Positions 56,348 through 64,000 of a stretch of DNA of 64,000 bases are shown here, in pieces (position 1 is the first letter of the stretch; each line of letters opens with the position of its first letter). This DNA is from Sphingobium sp. CECT 9361 (GTDB lineage: Bacteria > Pseudomonadota > Alphaproteobacteria > Sphingomonadales > Sphingomonadaceae): contig NZ_CAKKNC010000003.1 in assembly GCF_918741285.1 (NCBI RefSeq), positions 1 through 64,000 of the forward strand, in the 5' to 3' direction. The translations under genes and the position numbers were made by a program. The notes under the pieces were generated by a model. It searched no databases and was not told the origin of the DNA. It was given only the letters and a program-made list of their open reading frames with translations.

Positions 56348-58729
56348 ATGGACGAATTACTCGGCGAATTTATTTCGGAAACGCAGGAAACGCTGGAAGC
56401 GTTGGCCGGGGTCGTTGTCGAGTGGGAAGCCGATCCGTCGGATCGCGATCGCCTCGATTCCATATTTCGGTTCTTTCACACCGTGAAGGGAAGCTGCGGG
56501 TTCCTGAACCTGCCGCGTTTCGAACGCCTTAGTCACGCGGCCGAAGACGTGCTTTCGGAGATACGTTCCGGCCGCAGCGTCCCTGACCCGGCCACCGTCA
56601 ATGCTGTGCTTGCAGTAATGGATCGCATCGGTGAGCTGGCAGAAGCGGTGGCCTCCGGCGTTTCTTTGCCATCCGAGAATGACGACCTGCTCATTGCAGC
56701 GTTGCGGCAGGATAGTGCGGTGGCGGGAAAGACCGTTCCCACCGTGGGAAGCCCTGCACCGCCACTGCAAAAAAGTGGATCTTCAATCAACTCCCTACGC
56801 ACGATCCGCTTGCCGCTTACGCTGATCGATCAATTGATGAATGGCGTGTCCGACATGGTGCTGGCGCGCAATGAGCTTTCCCGCAAGTTGCGTGACCATA
56901 TATCCGATCCCGACATCGACAGCGCATTCGAGCGACTGTCCACCTGCGTTGCCGACATGAGGGACGCAATTTCCAAGACACGTATGCAACGGGTCGATCG
57001 TCTGTTTGCTGCTGTTCCTCGGATGGTGCGCGATTTGGGTCGGGAACTGGGTAAGCGCATCGACCTCGACCTGGAGGGCGGCGATGTCGAAATGGATCGC
57101 GAAATGGTCGAGATGGTGCTCGATCCGCTTACGCATATCGTTCGTAACAGCATCGATCATGGCATTGAGACGCCCGTTCAGCGAGCTGCATCTGGAAAGC
57201 CGGAGCATGGGACGCTTCGTCTGGTGGCGCGTCAATCGGGCAATCAGATCGTCATTGAGATAAGCGACGACGGCAAAGGTATCGATACCGATGCGCTCGT
57301 TCGCAAGGCGGTGCAGAATGGCACGGTGACGCCAGACACGGCAGCGCGCATGACCGAGCAGGAAAAACTCGACCTTATATTCCTGCCCGGGTTGTCCACG
57401 GCCAAGTCGGTGACGGCTGTTTCCGGGCGTGGCGTCGGGATGGATGTGGTCCGTGCCAATGTCGAGCGGATCGGCGGCGTCATTGCACTTGAGAACCAGC
57501 CGGGCCGGGGTTTGAAGATCACTCTGCGTGTCCCTTTGACCCTTACTATCATCCCCGGCCTGATCGTGACTGCTGGCGGACAGCAATTTGCTATTCCGCG
57601 CTCTGCGATTGTCGAAATTCTCCATGAAAACAATGCAACATTGTCGATCGCCCGGATCGGAGGGGCGTGTATCGCAACCATTCGTAACACGCGGCATTCG
57701 ATGATCGATCTTGAAGATGTGCTTGGCCTGCCTCGCCATTATCAGGCTGGCCCCCGCACGGTTATGGTCGTTCGTTCAACGTCTGGTGTCCCGTTCGCAA
57801 TGAGCGTGGCGAGTGTGGACAATCACGAAGAATTGGTAATTCGGCCTGCCTCTCCGCTCATCATGGCGACAGGTATGTATGCCGGGATGACACTGCCGGA
57901 TAACGGCCAACCCATGCTGCTGCTCGATGCCGGGGGGTTGGCGAATACCGCCAATCTCTCCAATGTCGACGAAGATAGGGGGAATCAGGCCGTCGATCTG
58001 GGCAAGCCCGAAGCCCGTCCTATCGAAATGCTCAGCACCCTGCGGTTCGAGGAACTGACGGGTGAGGAGCGGCTGGTGCGGCTCTCGTTAGTCGAGCGGG
58101 TAGAGGATATAGATACTGGATTGTTCGGCCTGTCCGGCGGGAAGGCATTTGTGCACGTCGACGGGCGCTTGCTGCGGGTTGCGAACGGACATCACACATT
58201 CGACCAGCCAACGGTAACGGCTCTTCGCCTGCGCGATGGCGACCGGGAAGTGTGCTACCCCGTTGCTCGCGTCACCGATATTGTGCAGGTGCCGTCTACT
58301 CCGGACATGGCCCTGTCGGAAGGCTTGATAAGCGGGGTCGTGCTTATCGACGATGCCCATCTGGAAATTCTTGACCCTTTCACTCTGTTTGCTGGCGTTC
58401 CCGACGAACCGGTCGCGCCGATCGATGTCCCGCGGTGCATTCTTGCTGAAAGTGACGATGTTTGGGCGAAGGAGATCCTGTCGCCGCTGTTAAAACAAGC
58501 AGGATATGATGTGCTGATTGGAATGCCAGAGGGCCATGCTCTTCGGCCAGACGATGTTATCCTGTGTGTGAACGCGGATACTGCCAAGGCTCTGTCTACG
58601 GATCGGCCCATCGTTCAACTTCGATCGGCAACGAAACCGCACAGCAATGAAGATCGCAGCATCTACCGCTATGATCGTAACGCAGTGATGGCAGCGATCG
58701 ATTCCGCTCGGCGGGGGGGCGTGGCATGA
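56348..58729 (+). CDS. cheA: Chemotaxis histidine kinase CheA
   Basis: 793 residues. P1 HPt domain with phospho-His44 (FRFFHTVKGSCGFL), no clear P2, then dimerisation (LPLTLIDQLMNGVSDMVLAR), ATPase (HIVRNSIDHGIETP, ISDDGKGID, GRGVGMDVV) and CheW-like regulatory domains. A second CheW-like region spans about 560-685. The C-terminal 100 residues look like a receiver fold (RCILAESDDVWAKEILSPLL, RYDRNAVMAAID) but lack the phospho-acceptor Asp, so it is probably a dead receiver. First gene of the che operon. Confidence 0.93.
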   Translation: MDELLGEFISETQETLEALAGVVVEWEADPSDRDRLDSIFRFFHTVKGSCGFLNLPRFERLSHAAEDVLSEIRSGRSVPDPATVNAVLAVMDRIGELAEAVASGVSLPSENDDLLIAALRQDSAVAGKTVPTVGSPAPPLQKSGSSINSLRTIRLPLTLIDQLMNGVSDMVLARNELSRKLRDHISDPDIDSAFERLSTCVADMRDAISKTRMQRVDRLFAAVPRMVRDLGRELGKRIDLDLEGGDVEMDREMVEMVLDPLTHIVRNSIDHGIETPVQRAASGKPEHGTLRLVARQSGNQIVIEISDDGKGIDTDALVRKAVQNGTVTPDTAARMTEQEKLDLIFLPGLSTAKSVTAVSGRGVGMDVVRANVERIGGVIALENQPGRGLKITLRVPLTLTIIPGLIVTAGGQQFAIPRSAIVEILHENNATLSIARIGGACIATIRNTRHSMIDLEDVLGLPRHYQAGPRTVMVVRSTSGVPFAMSVASVDNHEELVIRPASPLIMATGMYAGMTLPDNGQPMLLLDAGGLANTANLSNVDEDRGNQAVDLGKPEARPIEMLSTLRFEELTGEERLVRLSLVERVEDIDTGLFGLSGGKAFVHVDGRLLRVANGHHTFDQPTVTALRLRDGDREVCYPVARVTDIVQVPSTPDMALSEGLISGVVLIDDAHLEILDPFTLFAGVPDEPVAPIDVPRCILAESDDVWAKEILSPLLKQAGYDVLIGMPEGHALRPDDVILCVNADTAKALSTDRPIVQLRSATKPHSNEDRSIYRYDRNAVMAAIDSARRGGVA

Positions 58730-59163
58730 TGAACCAGCTTTATCTTTTCGCCTGTGTCGCCGGCACTCCAATTGCGGTGCGGACCGAGGAAATAGAGGCA
58801 GTCGTCAAACTGACGGATATATCGCCCGTGCCCGGCATGCCGCCTCACATCGCGGGCTTGTCAGCGCTTCGCAGCCGCGTGCTGACGATGATCGACGTCG
58901 CTGCGCTGATCAGGGGCGTTCCAACCCCCCACGAGCAACGCGAACTGGCAATTATCGCTGACATCAGCAGTCATAGCTACGGCCTGATCGTCGAGGGCGT
59001 CAGTGACATTTGCACCGTATCCGAAGGCCCGTTGCCGCTGCGTGGACGTCTTTCGCCAGCATGGATGCCGTTTGCCCAAGCGATTGTGGAAAACGAAGGA
59101 GAGCCGCATCTACTGGTATCGTTAGCAAGCTTCATCGATCCCGCGCTCACCCTGGCGGCATAA
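58726..59163 (+). CDS. cheW: Chemotaxis coupling protein CheW
   Basis: 145 residues of the CheW fold (YLFACVAGTPIAVRTEEIEA, PGMPPHIAGLSALRSRVLTM). It bridges CheA and receptors. It starts in the ATGA overlap with cheA; a second ATG three bases on is equally possible. Confidence 0.9.
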   Translation: MMNQLYLFACVAGTPIAVRTEEIEAVVKLTDISPVPGMPPHIAGLSALRSRVLTMIDVAALIRGVPTPHEQRELAIIADISSHSYGLIVEGVSDICTVSEGPLPLRGRLSPAWMPFAQAIVENEGEPHLLVSLASFIDPALTLAA

Positions 59164-59255
59164 CTGCGAAAGATATGAAGTCGTTTACGATTCTCTCAGT
59201 TTTCAACGCTACCCCTCTGTTTACGCATTGAAATGCCATAAAAAGGTCTGGCTCC

Positions 59256-59621
59256 ATGAAGAAATGCCTCGTCGTAGATGACTCAAAGGTTATCCGTAAA
59301 GTTGCGCGCCATATACTGGAGTCGCTCGACATCAACGTAACGGAAGCATGCGACGGTCGGGATGCCCTTACCCAGTGCGAAGCATCCATCCCTGACGTGG
59401 TTTTGCTGGACTGGAACATGCCGGTCATGTCCGGCATGGAATTCCTCCAGGAACTCTCCAGAACCAAGATGGCGGCGCGGCCCAAGGTGATTTTCTGCAC
59501 AACCGAAAACGGACTTGGCCATATCAAGGCGGCGGTTGAAGCAGGCGCAGACGAATATGTCATGAAGCCATTCGATCGAGACACGTTGGAAAGCAAGTTG
59601 CAGATCGTCGGCATTATCTAA
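59256..59621 (+). CDS. cheY: Chemotaxis response regulator CheY
   Basis: 121 residues, a single receiver domain: acidic pair in VVDDSKVIRKVAR, phospho-acceptor Asp52 in LLDWNMPVMSG, the Thr in IFCTTENG and Lys104 in YVMKPFD. Phosphorylated by CheA, it would act on the flagellar switch. Ends 92 bases after cheW, with its own good ribosome binding site. Confidence 0.93.
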   Translation: MKKCLVVDDSKVIRKVARHILESLDINVTEACDGRDALTQCEASIPDVVLLDWNMPVMSGMEFLQELSRTKMAARPKVIFCTTENGLGHIKAAVEAGADEYVMKPFDRDTLESKLQIVGII

Positions 59622-59669
59622 CTTGCCTTTGTCGCATTGCTTGTTGCCGCAGTCTTAAGGTTCTCACCC

Positions 59670-60743
59670 ATGTCCTCAGATATCACGGCGATTGCACGGA
59701 CCAGTAAGGAAGGTTCGCCATACCGCGTTCTGATCGTGGACGACTCTGTGGTCGCTCGAACGGTTCTGGAGCGCATCTTGGCGGCTCATGGCGGCTTTGT
59801 CGTAACCCAAAAAACCAGCAACGCCCAACAAGCGCTGGATGCTCTTTCCCGCGAGCCGGTCGATCTTGTTTTGCTGGATGTAGAGATGCCAGGGCAGAGC
59901 GGGATCGTTGCTCTTCCTGCTATTCTAAAGGCCGGGCGAGGAGCGAAAGTCATCATATTGTCGGCAATTTGCGAAGAGGGCAGCGCTAAAGCGGTCGAAG
60001 CTCTTGCGCTTGGCGCGAGCGATATCCTTTCAAAGCCCGATCACGGATCTTTTGGCGATCAGTTCGCTCGTGCATTGCTCGGGCGGATCGTTCGGATCGT
60101 AGGATCGGAACACGAAGACACTCCCGCTTCGATACGTCTACGGGCTGATAACGGGCACAGCAACATTTCCTGTTTGGGCGTAGGCGCGTCTACCGGAGGC
60201 ATACACGCTCTGGGCCAATTGTTCGCCGGGATGACCGCGCCGCTGGGTGTTCCGATCCTGATCACGCAGCATCTGCCGCCAACGTTCATTCCTTACTTCG
60301 CGAAACAACTGGCACGCATGACGAACCTGCCTGTGAAGGTCGCAGAGGATGGCGAGGTGTTGACCCCCGACAAGGTATATATCGCGCCGGGTGAGGCCAA
60401 CCTGGGATGTCGTCGCAGTTGGAATGGGCAGATCATCGTCGCGCTTTCCGCCGACCGGACGCCGTTAAGTGCGCTCCCAGCGGTCGATCCTATGTTTATG
60501 GCAATGGCGCGATGCTATGGTTCTACGGCCACTGGCGTGGTCCTGACGGGTATGGGGAGGGACGGGACGGTCGGTGCCGGTCATATCGTCGACGCCGGCG
60601 GGATGATAATCGCGCAGGACGAACCCACCAGCGTTGTCTGGGGCATGCCCGGATCCGTAGCGCGCGCGGGGTTGGCCACCGCTTTGCTACCGCCGGAGAA
60701 AATTATGGCGTTTGTTGCACAGCATTCGATGGTCATGGCGTGA
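59670..60743 (+). CDS. cheB: Chemotaxis methylesterase/deamidase CheB
   Basis: 357 residues. Receiver domain with Asp70 (LLDVEMPGQSG) and a catalytic domain whose Ser174 lies in VGASTGGIHALGQLF, with ITQHLPPTFIPYFAKQL and VLTGMGRDGTVGAG holding the His and Asp. It removes methyl groups from receptors. The ATG at 59670 is used. The stop overlaps the cheR GTG start (GTGA). Confidence 0.93.
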   Translation: MSSDITAIARTSKEGSPYRVLIVDDSVVARTVLERILAAHGGFVVTQKTSNAQQALDALSREPVDLVLLDVEMPGQSGIVALPAILKAGRGAKVIILSAICEEGSAKAVEALALGASDILSKPDHGSFGDQFARALLGRIVRIVGSEHEDTPASIRLRADNGHSNISCLGVGASTGGIHALGQLFAGMTAPLGVPILITQHLPPTFIPYFAKQLARMTNLPVKVAEDGEVLTPDKVYIAPGEANLGCRRSWNGQIIVALSADRTPLSALPAVDPMFMAMARCYGSTATGVVLTGMGRDGTVGAGHIVDAGGMIIAQDEPTSVVWGMPGSVARAGLATALLPPEKIMAFVAQHSMVMA

Positions 60744-61615
60744 GCGACGCTGCCCCCTGCACCACCTTCACGGGCGCAATGCGCGTTCTTGCGGGCCTGC
60801 TCGAATCGCGCACCGGGCAGATCTTGTCTGAAAACCGCATCTGGAGGATCGAAACTGCACTAAAGCCGATACTGCGAGCTAATGGCCTGACCGATCTGGA
60901 AGCACTTGTCTCTCGGTTGCTATCGGGGATCGAGCGGCAACTGAGCGACGATGTCGTCAATGCGTTGCTGAACAACGAAAGCAGCTTTTTTCGCGACTTG
61001 CAGACTTTCGAGATGATCTCCCGTGAACTGCTGCCCCATATTCAGGCCACTCGTCCGGACAAGGTTTTACGTGTTTGGTGCGCAGGATGCTCGACTGGGC
61101 AGGAAGCTTACTCGCTGGCAATTCAGTTTCAGAAGAATGCGGAGTTATGGCGCGGATGGCGTATCAGCATATTGGCCACCGATATTTCGACCGCTGCAAT
61201 CGCGCGGGCGCAATCGGGTATTTTCTCGCAGATCGATGTGCAGCGCGGACTTGCGATCACCGACCTTCTTGCCTGTTTTGAGCCGGTCGGTGACGACTGG
61301 AAGATCAACGAAGACTTACGTCGCATGGTCGATTTCCGCACCGATAACCTTCTAGAGCCCAAAGTACCGGGGGGGCATTATGATCTGATCCTGTGCCGTA
61401 ATGTGCTTTTGTACTTCTCGCTGGAAATGCGGCGCAAGGTTTTTGATCGACTGGCGCAGTATAGTCGCCCCGGTGGCTATCTCATGCTTGGTGCGGGCGA
61501 GACCGTCATTGGCCAGACCGATGATTTCCTGTCCAGCCGCGAGTTTCGGGGAAGTTATGAACGCCGTGGCGGCCTTGGCGAGGTGGCTGAACATACTATT
61601 CGCCGCGCGCGTTGA
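60740..61615 (+). CDS. cheR: Chemotaxis receptor methyltransferase CheR
   Basis: 291 residues from the GTG that overlaps the cheB stop. N-terminal helices are followed by NNESSFFRDLQTFEMI and the SAM-binding core RVWCAGCSTGQEAYSLAI, with DLILCRNVLLYFSLEMRRK. It adds methyl groups to receptors. The frame is open far upstream to 60407 but overlaps cheB, so that part is not used. No receptor, CheD or flagellar gene is in the window. Confidence 0.92.
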   Translation: MSDAAPCTTFTGAMRVLAGLLESRTGQILSENRIWRIETALKPILRANGLTDLEALVSRLLSGIERQLSDDVVNALLNNESSFFRDLQTFEMISRELLPHIQATRPDKVLRVWCAGCSTGQEAYSLAIQFQKNAELWRGWRISILATDISTAAIARAQSGIFSQIDVQRGLAITDLLACFEPVGDDWKINEDLRRMVDFRTDNLLEPKVPGGHYDLILCRNVLLYFSLEMRRKVFDRLAQYSRPGGYLMLGAGETVIGQTDDFLSSREFRGSYERRGGLGEVAEHTIRRAR

Positions 61616-61656
61616 ATTAGCCTGTCTTACGGAAGCATTTGAGTTAGGGAGAGCGT

Positions 61657-62571
61657 ATGCCTCCTGCTCAAAATCCCGTTTCTCCTCGCAACTTTGGAGC
61701 GCGTGACTGGGCCATTATTGTTGCGATGAACGTGGCGTGGAGGCTGAACGTCATCGCGGTCAAGTTCGCCATTGAGATGACATCGCCCTTGACTGCGGCC
61801 TTCCTTCGTCAAGCTTTGGTGGCGTTGGTTTGTATCCCATTTCTCCGGTGGGTGCCTGGTAGGATGCGGCTTGTCGGGCTATACGCTGTACTGACCGGCG
61901 CGCTTTTCTACATCCCGATCAACGTGGCATTGGCGATTTCGGATAATGTGGGCGCGTTGGTCATTGCGAGCCAATTGGGCGCCCCCTTTGCTGTGGTGCT
62001 ATCCGTCATTTTCCTGAAGGAGCAGATACGGCTCCCTCGCATCGTCGGGCTGATCCTCGCGTTTTCCGGTGTTTTGATCGTGGGCTTCGATCCCGCGGTC
62101 TTGCATGAGTTGCTAGGCCTTACGCTGATGGCGCTGTCTGCGCTTATGTGGGCGATCAGTTCGCTATTGACGCGCCACATGCGCGATATACGCATCACAA
62201 CGCTGTTCGCCTGGCTTGGACTTGCAGGCGCCGGGATATTGGGGCCGCTGGCTATGCTATTGGAACCACTGGCAATGGCTAATTTGGCGTCGCTTCCAAT
62301 CGCTGGATTAGGGTGGATAGCATTCTCAGCAATCGGATCGACACTGATCGGTCATGGCGGACTGTCTTGGCTTGTCCAGAGGCATCCAATTGGCGCCGTA
62401 ATGCCATATACCTTGATTGCGCCTTTGCTCTCGATCATTGTATCGTCTGTGATATTCGACACGCCGATCACAGGGATGATGATGTTGGGAGGAGTGTTCG
62501 TGCTGATAGGTGTAGCAATTCTAACGATCCGTACCGCTAAACGTGGCCAGATAATCGAGGTATCGGCGTGA
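61657..62571 (+). CDS. EamA family transporter (drug/metabolite transporter superfamily)
   Basis: 304 residues with ten hydrophobic helices in two EamA halves. Diagnostic parts include the first helix with NVAWRLNVIAVKFAI, ALAISDNVGALVIASQLGAP and the second-half LSALMWAISSLLTRHM. The substrate is unknown. Its stop overlaps the start of the amidase gene (GTGA). Confidence 0.88.
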   Translation: MPPAQNPVSPRNFGARDWAIIVAMNVAWRLNVIAVKFAIEMTSPLTAAFLRQALVALVCIPFLRWVPGRMRLVGLYAVLTGALFYIPINVALAISDNVGALVIASQLGAPFAVVLSVIFLKEQIRLPRIVGLILAFSGVLIVGFDPAVLHELLGLTLMALSALMWAISSLLTRHMRDIRITTLFAWLGLAGAGILGPLAMLLEPLAMANLASLPIAGLGWIAFSAIGSTLIGHGGLSWLVQRHPIGAVMPYTLIAPLLSIIVSSVIFDTPITGMMMLGGVFVLIGVAILTIRTAKRGQIIEVSA

Positions 62572-63266
62572 CCGATACCAGCATGATCGACACCCCATCG
62601 CCTAACTTCGATGAGCGTAGCGCACCGATATCATTGTTAGTATTGCATTATACAGGCATGCCGGACGCCGCGAGCGCCATCAACTGGCTCGCTAACCCAG
62701 AATCCAAAGTGTCCGCGCATTATGTCGTCACGGAAGATGGCAAGATCATCCGAATGGTGGCCGAGGATAAGCGGGCGTGGCACGCTGGGAAGTCGCACTG
62801 GCGGGGCGTGTCGGACATTAATTCGGCGAGCATCGGCATAGAAATTGTCAATCCGGGCCATGAATGGGGCTATCGACCTTTCCCCGATACGCAGATGCAG
62901 GCTCTGGTACCGCTCGTAAACGATATCGTGCAGCGCTATCGGATTACCCGAGGCAATGTCGTCGGCCATAGCGATATTGCCCCTGCGCGAAAGCAAGACC
63001 CGGGCGAACTGTTTCCCTGGCACACACTCGCGCGTCTGCGGCTCGCCTTGCCGCGACCGACCAAAAATTTGATGGACCCGCACTGGACCGACAGCGGGTT
63101 TATGCTCGCACTCGAACGCTTTGGTTATGATATCACCGATCAAACGGCGGCGGTTGTTGCGTTTCAGCGACGTTTTCGGCCCGAACTGATCGACGGGATC
63201 GTGGATGGCGAATGTCGGGCCATCCTTTTGGCGCTGTTGCTCCCCAAGCCAAGAGGGGATGACTGA
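62568..63266 (+). CDS. N-acetylmuramoyl-L-alanine amidase (AmpD family)
   Basis: 232 residues. Zinc ligands His27 (LLVLHYTG), His134 and Asp144 (VGHSDIAPARKQDPG) and Glu92 near SIGIEIVNPG mark the family; a small C-terminal peptidoglycan-binding-like helical part follows. No signal peptide is seen, so like AmpD it may act in the cytoplasm on recycled anhydro-muropeptides. The start is GTG at 62568. Confidence 0.9.
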   Translation: MTDTSMIDTPSPNFDERSAPISLLVLHYTGMPDAASAINWLANPESKVSAHYVVTEDGKIIRMVAEDKRAWHAGKSHWRGVSDINSASIGIEIVNPGHEWGYRPFPDTQMQALVPLVNDIVQRYRITRGNVVGHSDIAPARKQDPGELFPWHTLARLRLALPRPTKNLMDPHWTDSGFMLALERFGYDITDQTAAVVAFQRRFRPELIDGIVDGECRAILLALLLPKPRGDD

Positions 63267-63293
63267 CACAAAAAACCGCGCTAGGGGCATAGC

Positions 63294-63674
63294 GGCCAGG
63301 GGGCCGGGCGACCGCGGCGTAGGAATACGGCGAGGAAAGTCCGGGCTCCACGAAAAGACGGTGCCAGCTAACGGCTGGCGAGGGTAACCTCAGGGACAGT
63401 GCAACAGAGAGCAGGTCGCTAAGACTTCGGTCCAGTGACAGTGAAAGGGTGCGGTAAGAGCGCACCGCGTCCCCGGCAACGGGCGACGGCATGGTAAACC
63501 CCACCGGGAGCAAGACCGAATAGGGGCGGCGCGGCGAGCAATCGCCAAGGCATTTTTCGGCCTGGACCGCCCGGGTTGGTTGCTTGAGGCCATGAGCGAT
63601 CATGGTCCTAGAGGAATGGTCGCCCAGTCATCGCAAGATGATGGACAGAACCCGGCTTACAGGCCCCCTGGCAC
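63294..63674 (+). ncRNA. rnpB: RNase P RNA (class A)
   Basis: The conserved P4 region GAGGAAAGTCCGGGCTCC lies at about 63335 and the matching 3-prime region ACAGAACCCGGCTTA ends near 63660. The ends pair: GCCAGGGGGCC (63295-63305) with GGCCCCCTGGC (63662-63672). This is the catalytic subunit that trims tRNA 5-prime ends. The exact ends are accurate only to a few bases. Confidence 0.95.
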
Positions 63675-63737
63675 TTCGTACGAGTTTCTTTTGCTCACTT
63701 CCTTTCTTTGAGGTGCCGCAGCGGCTACATTGGCGCG

Positions 63738-64000
63738 ATGTCCAGAGCAAAACGATCGAACGACTGGGGTTTCCCCCGATGGCGCAGCTATGGTGCGGCA
63801 TCGGAAGCGCAGCAGGTGCGCATGTGCGATCGCCATGGGTGCGACCGCCCCGGCAACTGCCCCGCACCCAAGTCTCCCAACAGCCCCGAGCGCTGGTATT
63901 TCTGTTCCGAACATGCGGGCGAATACAACCGCAACTGGGACTATTTTCAAGGACTGGATGCGGAAGAGCGTGCATCACGCGAGCAAGCCGAGCAGCGTGA
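63738..64000 (+). CDS. J-domain (DnaJ-like) protein, N-terminal part (partial)
   Basis: The ATG at 63738 opens a frame that continues beyond the right edge (about 87 codons seen). It reads MSRAKRSNDWGFPRWRSYGA, then cysteine and His-containing segments RMCDRHGCDRPGNC and RWYFCSEHAGEYNRNWDYF that suggest a metal site. In sphingomonads this N-terminal pattern belongs to a conserved DnaJ-like protein whose J domain lies further on; the J domain itself is not visible here, so the assignment is from the N-terminus only. Confidence 0.6.
   Translation, partial: MSRAKRSNDWGFPRWRSYGAASEAQQVRMCDRHGCDRPGNCPAPKSPNSPERWYFCSEHAGEYNRNWDYFQGLDAEERASREQAEQR

Overview
This window looks like ordinary chromosomal DNA of a sphingomonad (Sphingomonadaceae, Alphaproteobacteria). 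It is GC-rich and densely coded, with many 4-base ATGA or GTGA gene overlaps. Several genes are typical of alphaproteobacteria: chpT (CtrA phosphorelay), an RpoH sigma factor with the RpoH-box, the F1-ATPase zeta inhibitor, a TIGR02300 acidic zinc-ribbon protein, the aroA-cmk-rpsA-ihfB block and an aroA resembling CP4 EPSP synthase. I see no transposase, integrase, phage gene, CRISPR array, rRNA or plasmid replication gene.

Layout. 1-3.3 kb: galU (cut by the left edge), a GT-C type membrane protein and a LysR regulator, all on the minus strand. 3.4-12.8 kb: malate synthase G (divergent from the LysR gene), a CsbD stress protein, ketoacid CoA-transferase scoAB, a serine beta-lactamase-like hydrolase, a GST, leuC / 43-aa peptide / leuD, then the ATPase zeta inhibitor, BolA and a CGFS glutaredoxin. 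13.1-19.2 kb: a BlaI/BlaR-like pair behind a double TACA-N2-TGTA operator, a metallo-beta-lactamase-fold hydrolase, a DUF4230 protein, nadA-nadC and a secreted RNase T2. 19.2-27.3 kb (minus): DUF4112, an orphan substrate-binding lipoprotein, DUF808, tRNA-Leu(UAA), ihfB, rpsA, cmk, a small membrane protein and aroA. 27.4-34.7 kb: TIGR02300 protein, tRNA-Ala(GGC), thiolase, rimO, and a divergent pair of envelope units: a SEL1/SPOR protein on one side and a ParA / ribbon-helix-helix / TPR-SPOR lipoprotein operon on the other.

34.7-48.4 kb: pyrB with a catalytically dead pyrC-prime, ruvX, a DUF3089 hydrolase, gatCAB, small secreted proteins, tRNA-Leu(UAG), trigger factor with a histone-like tail, a GT2 glycosyltransferase and clpP-clpX. 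48.8-55.5 kb: a large TonB-dependent receptor, mtgA, rpoH, rluD and a JAMM-domain protein. 55.6-61.6 kb: chpT followed by cheA-cheW-cheY-cheB-cheR. 61.6-64 kb: an EamA transporter, an AmpD-type amidase, the RNase P RNA gene and the start of a J-domain protein gene (cut by the right edge).

The most interesting thread is the cell cycle. A perfect TTAA-N7-TTAA (CtrA-type) site lies just before cheA, directly after chpT, whose family phosphorylates CtrA. Two one-mismatch versions lie in the divergent promoter region of the ParA/SPOR module, each about 50 bases from the start codon of the gene it would control. This suggests a CtrA-linked ParA/RHH/SPOR envelope-positioning system that I do not recognise as described. 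Other points are a BlaR-like antirepressor without a penicillin-binding sensor, a CheA with a dead receiver-like tail, an AroA with Gly at the glyphosate-tolerance position, and large palindromic repeats in several gene gaps.
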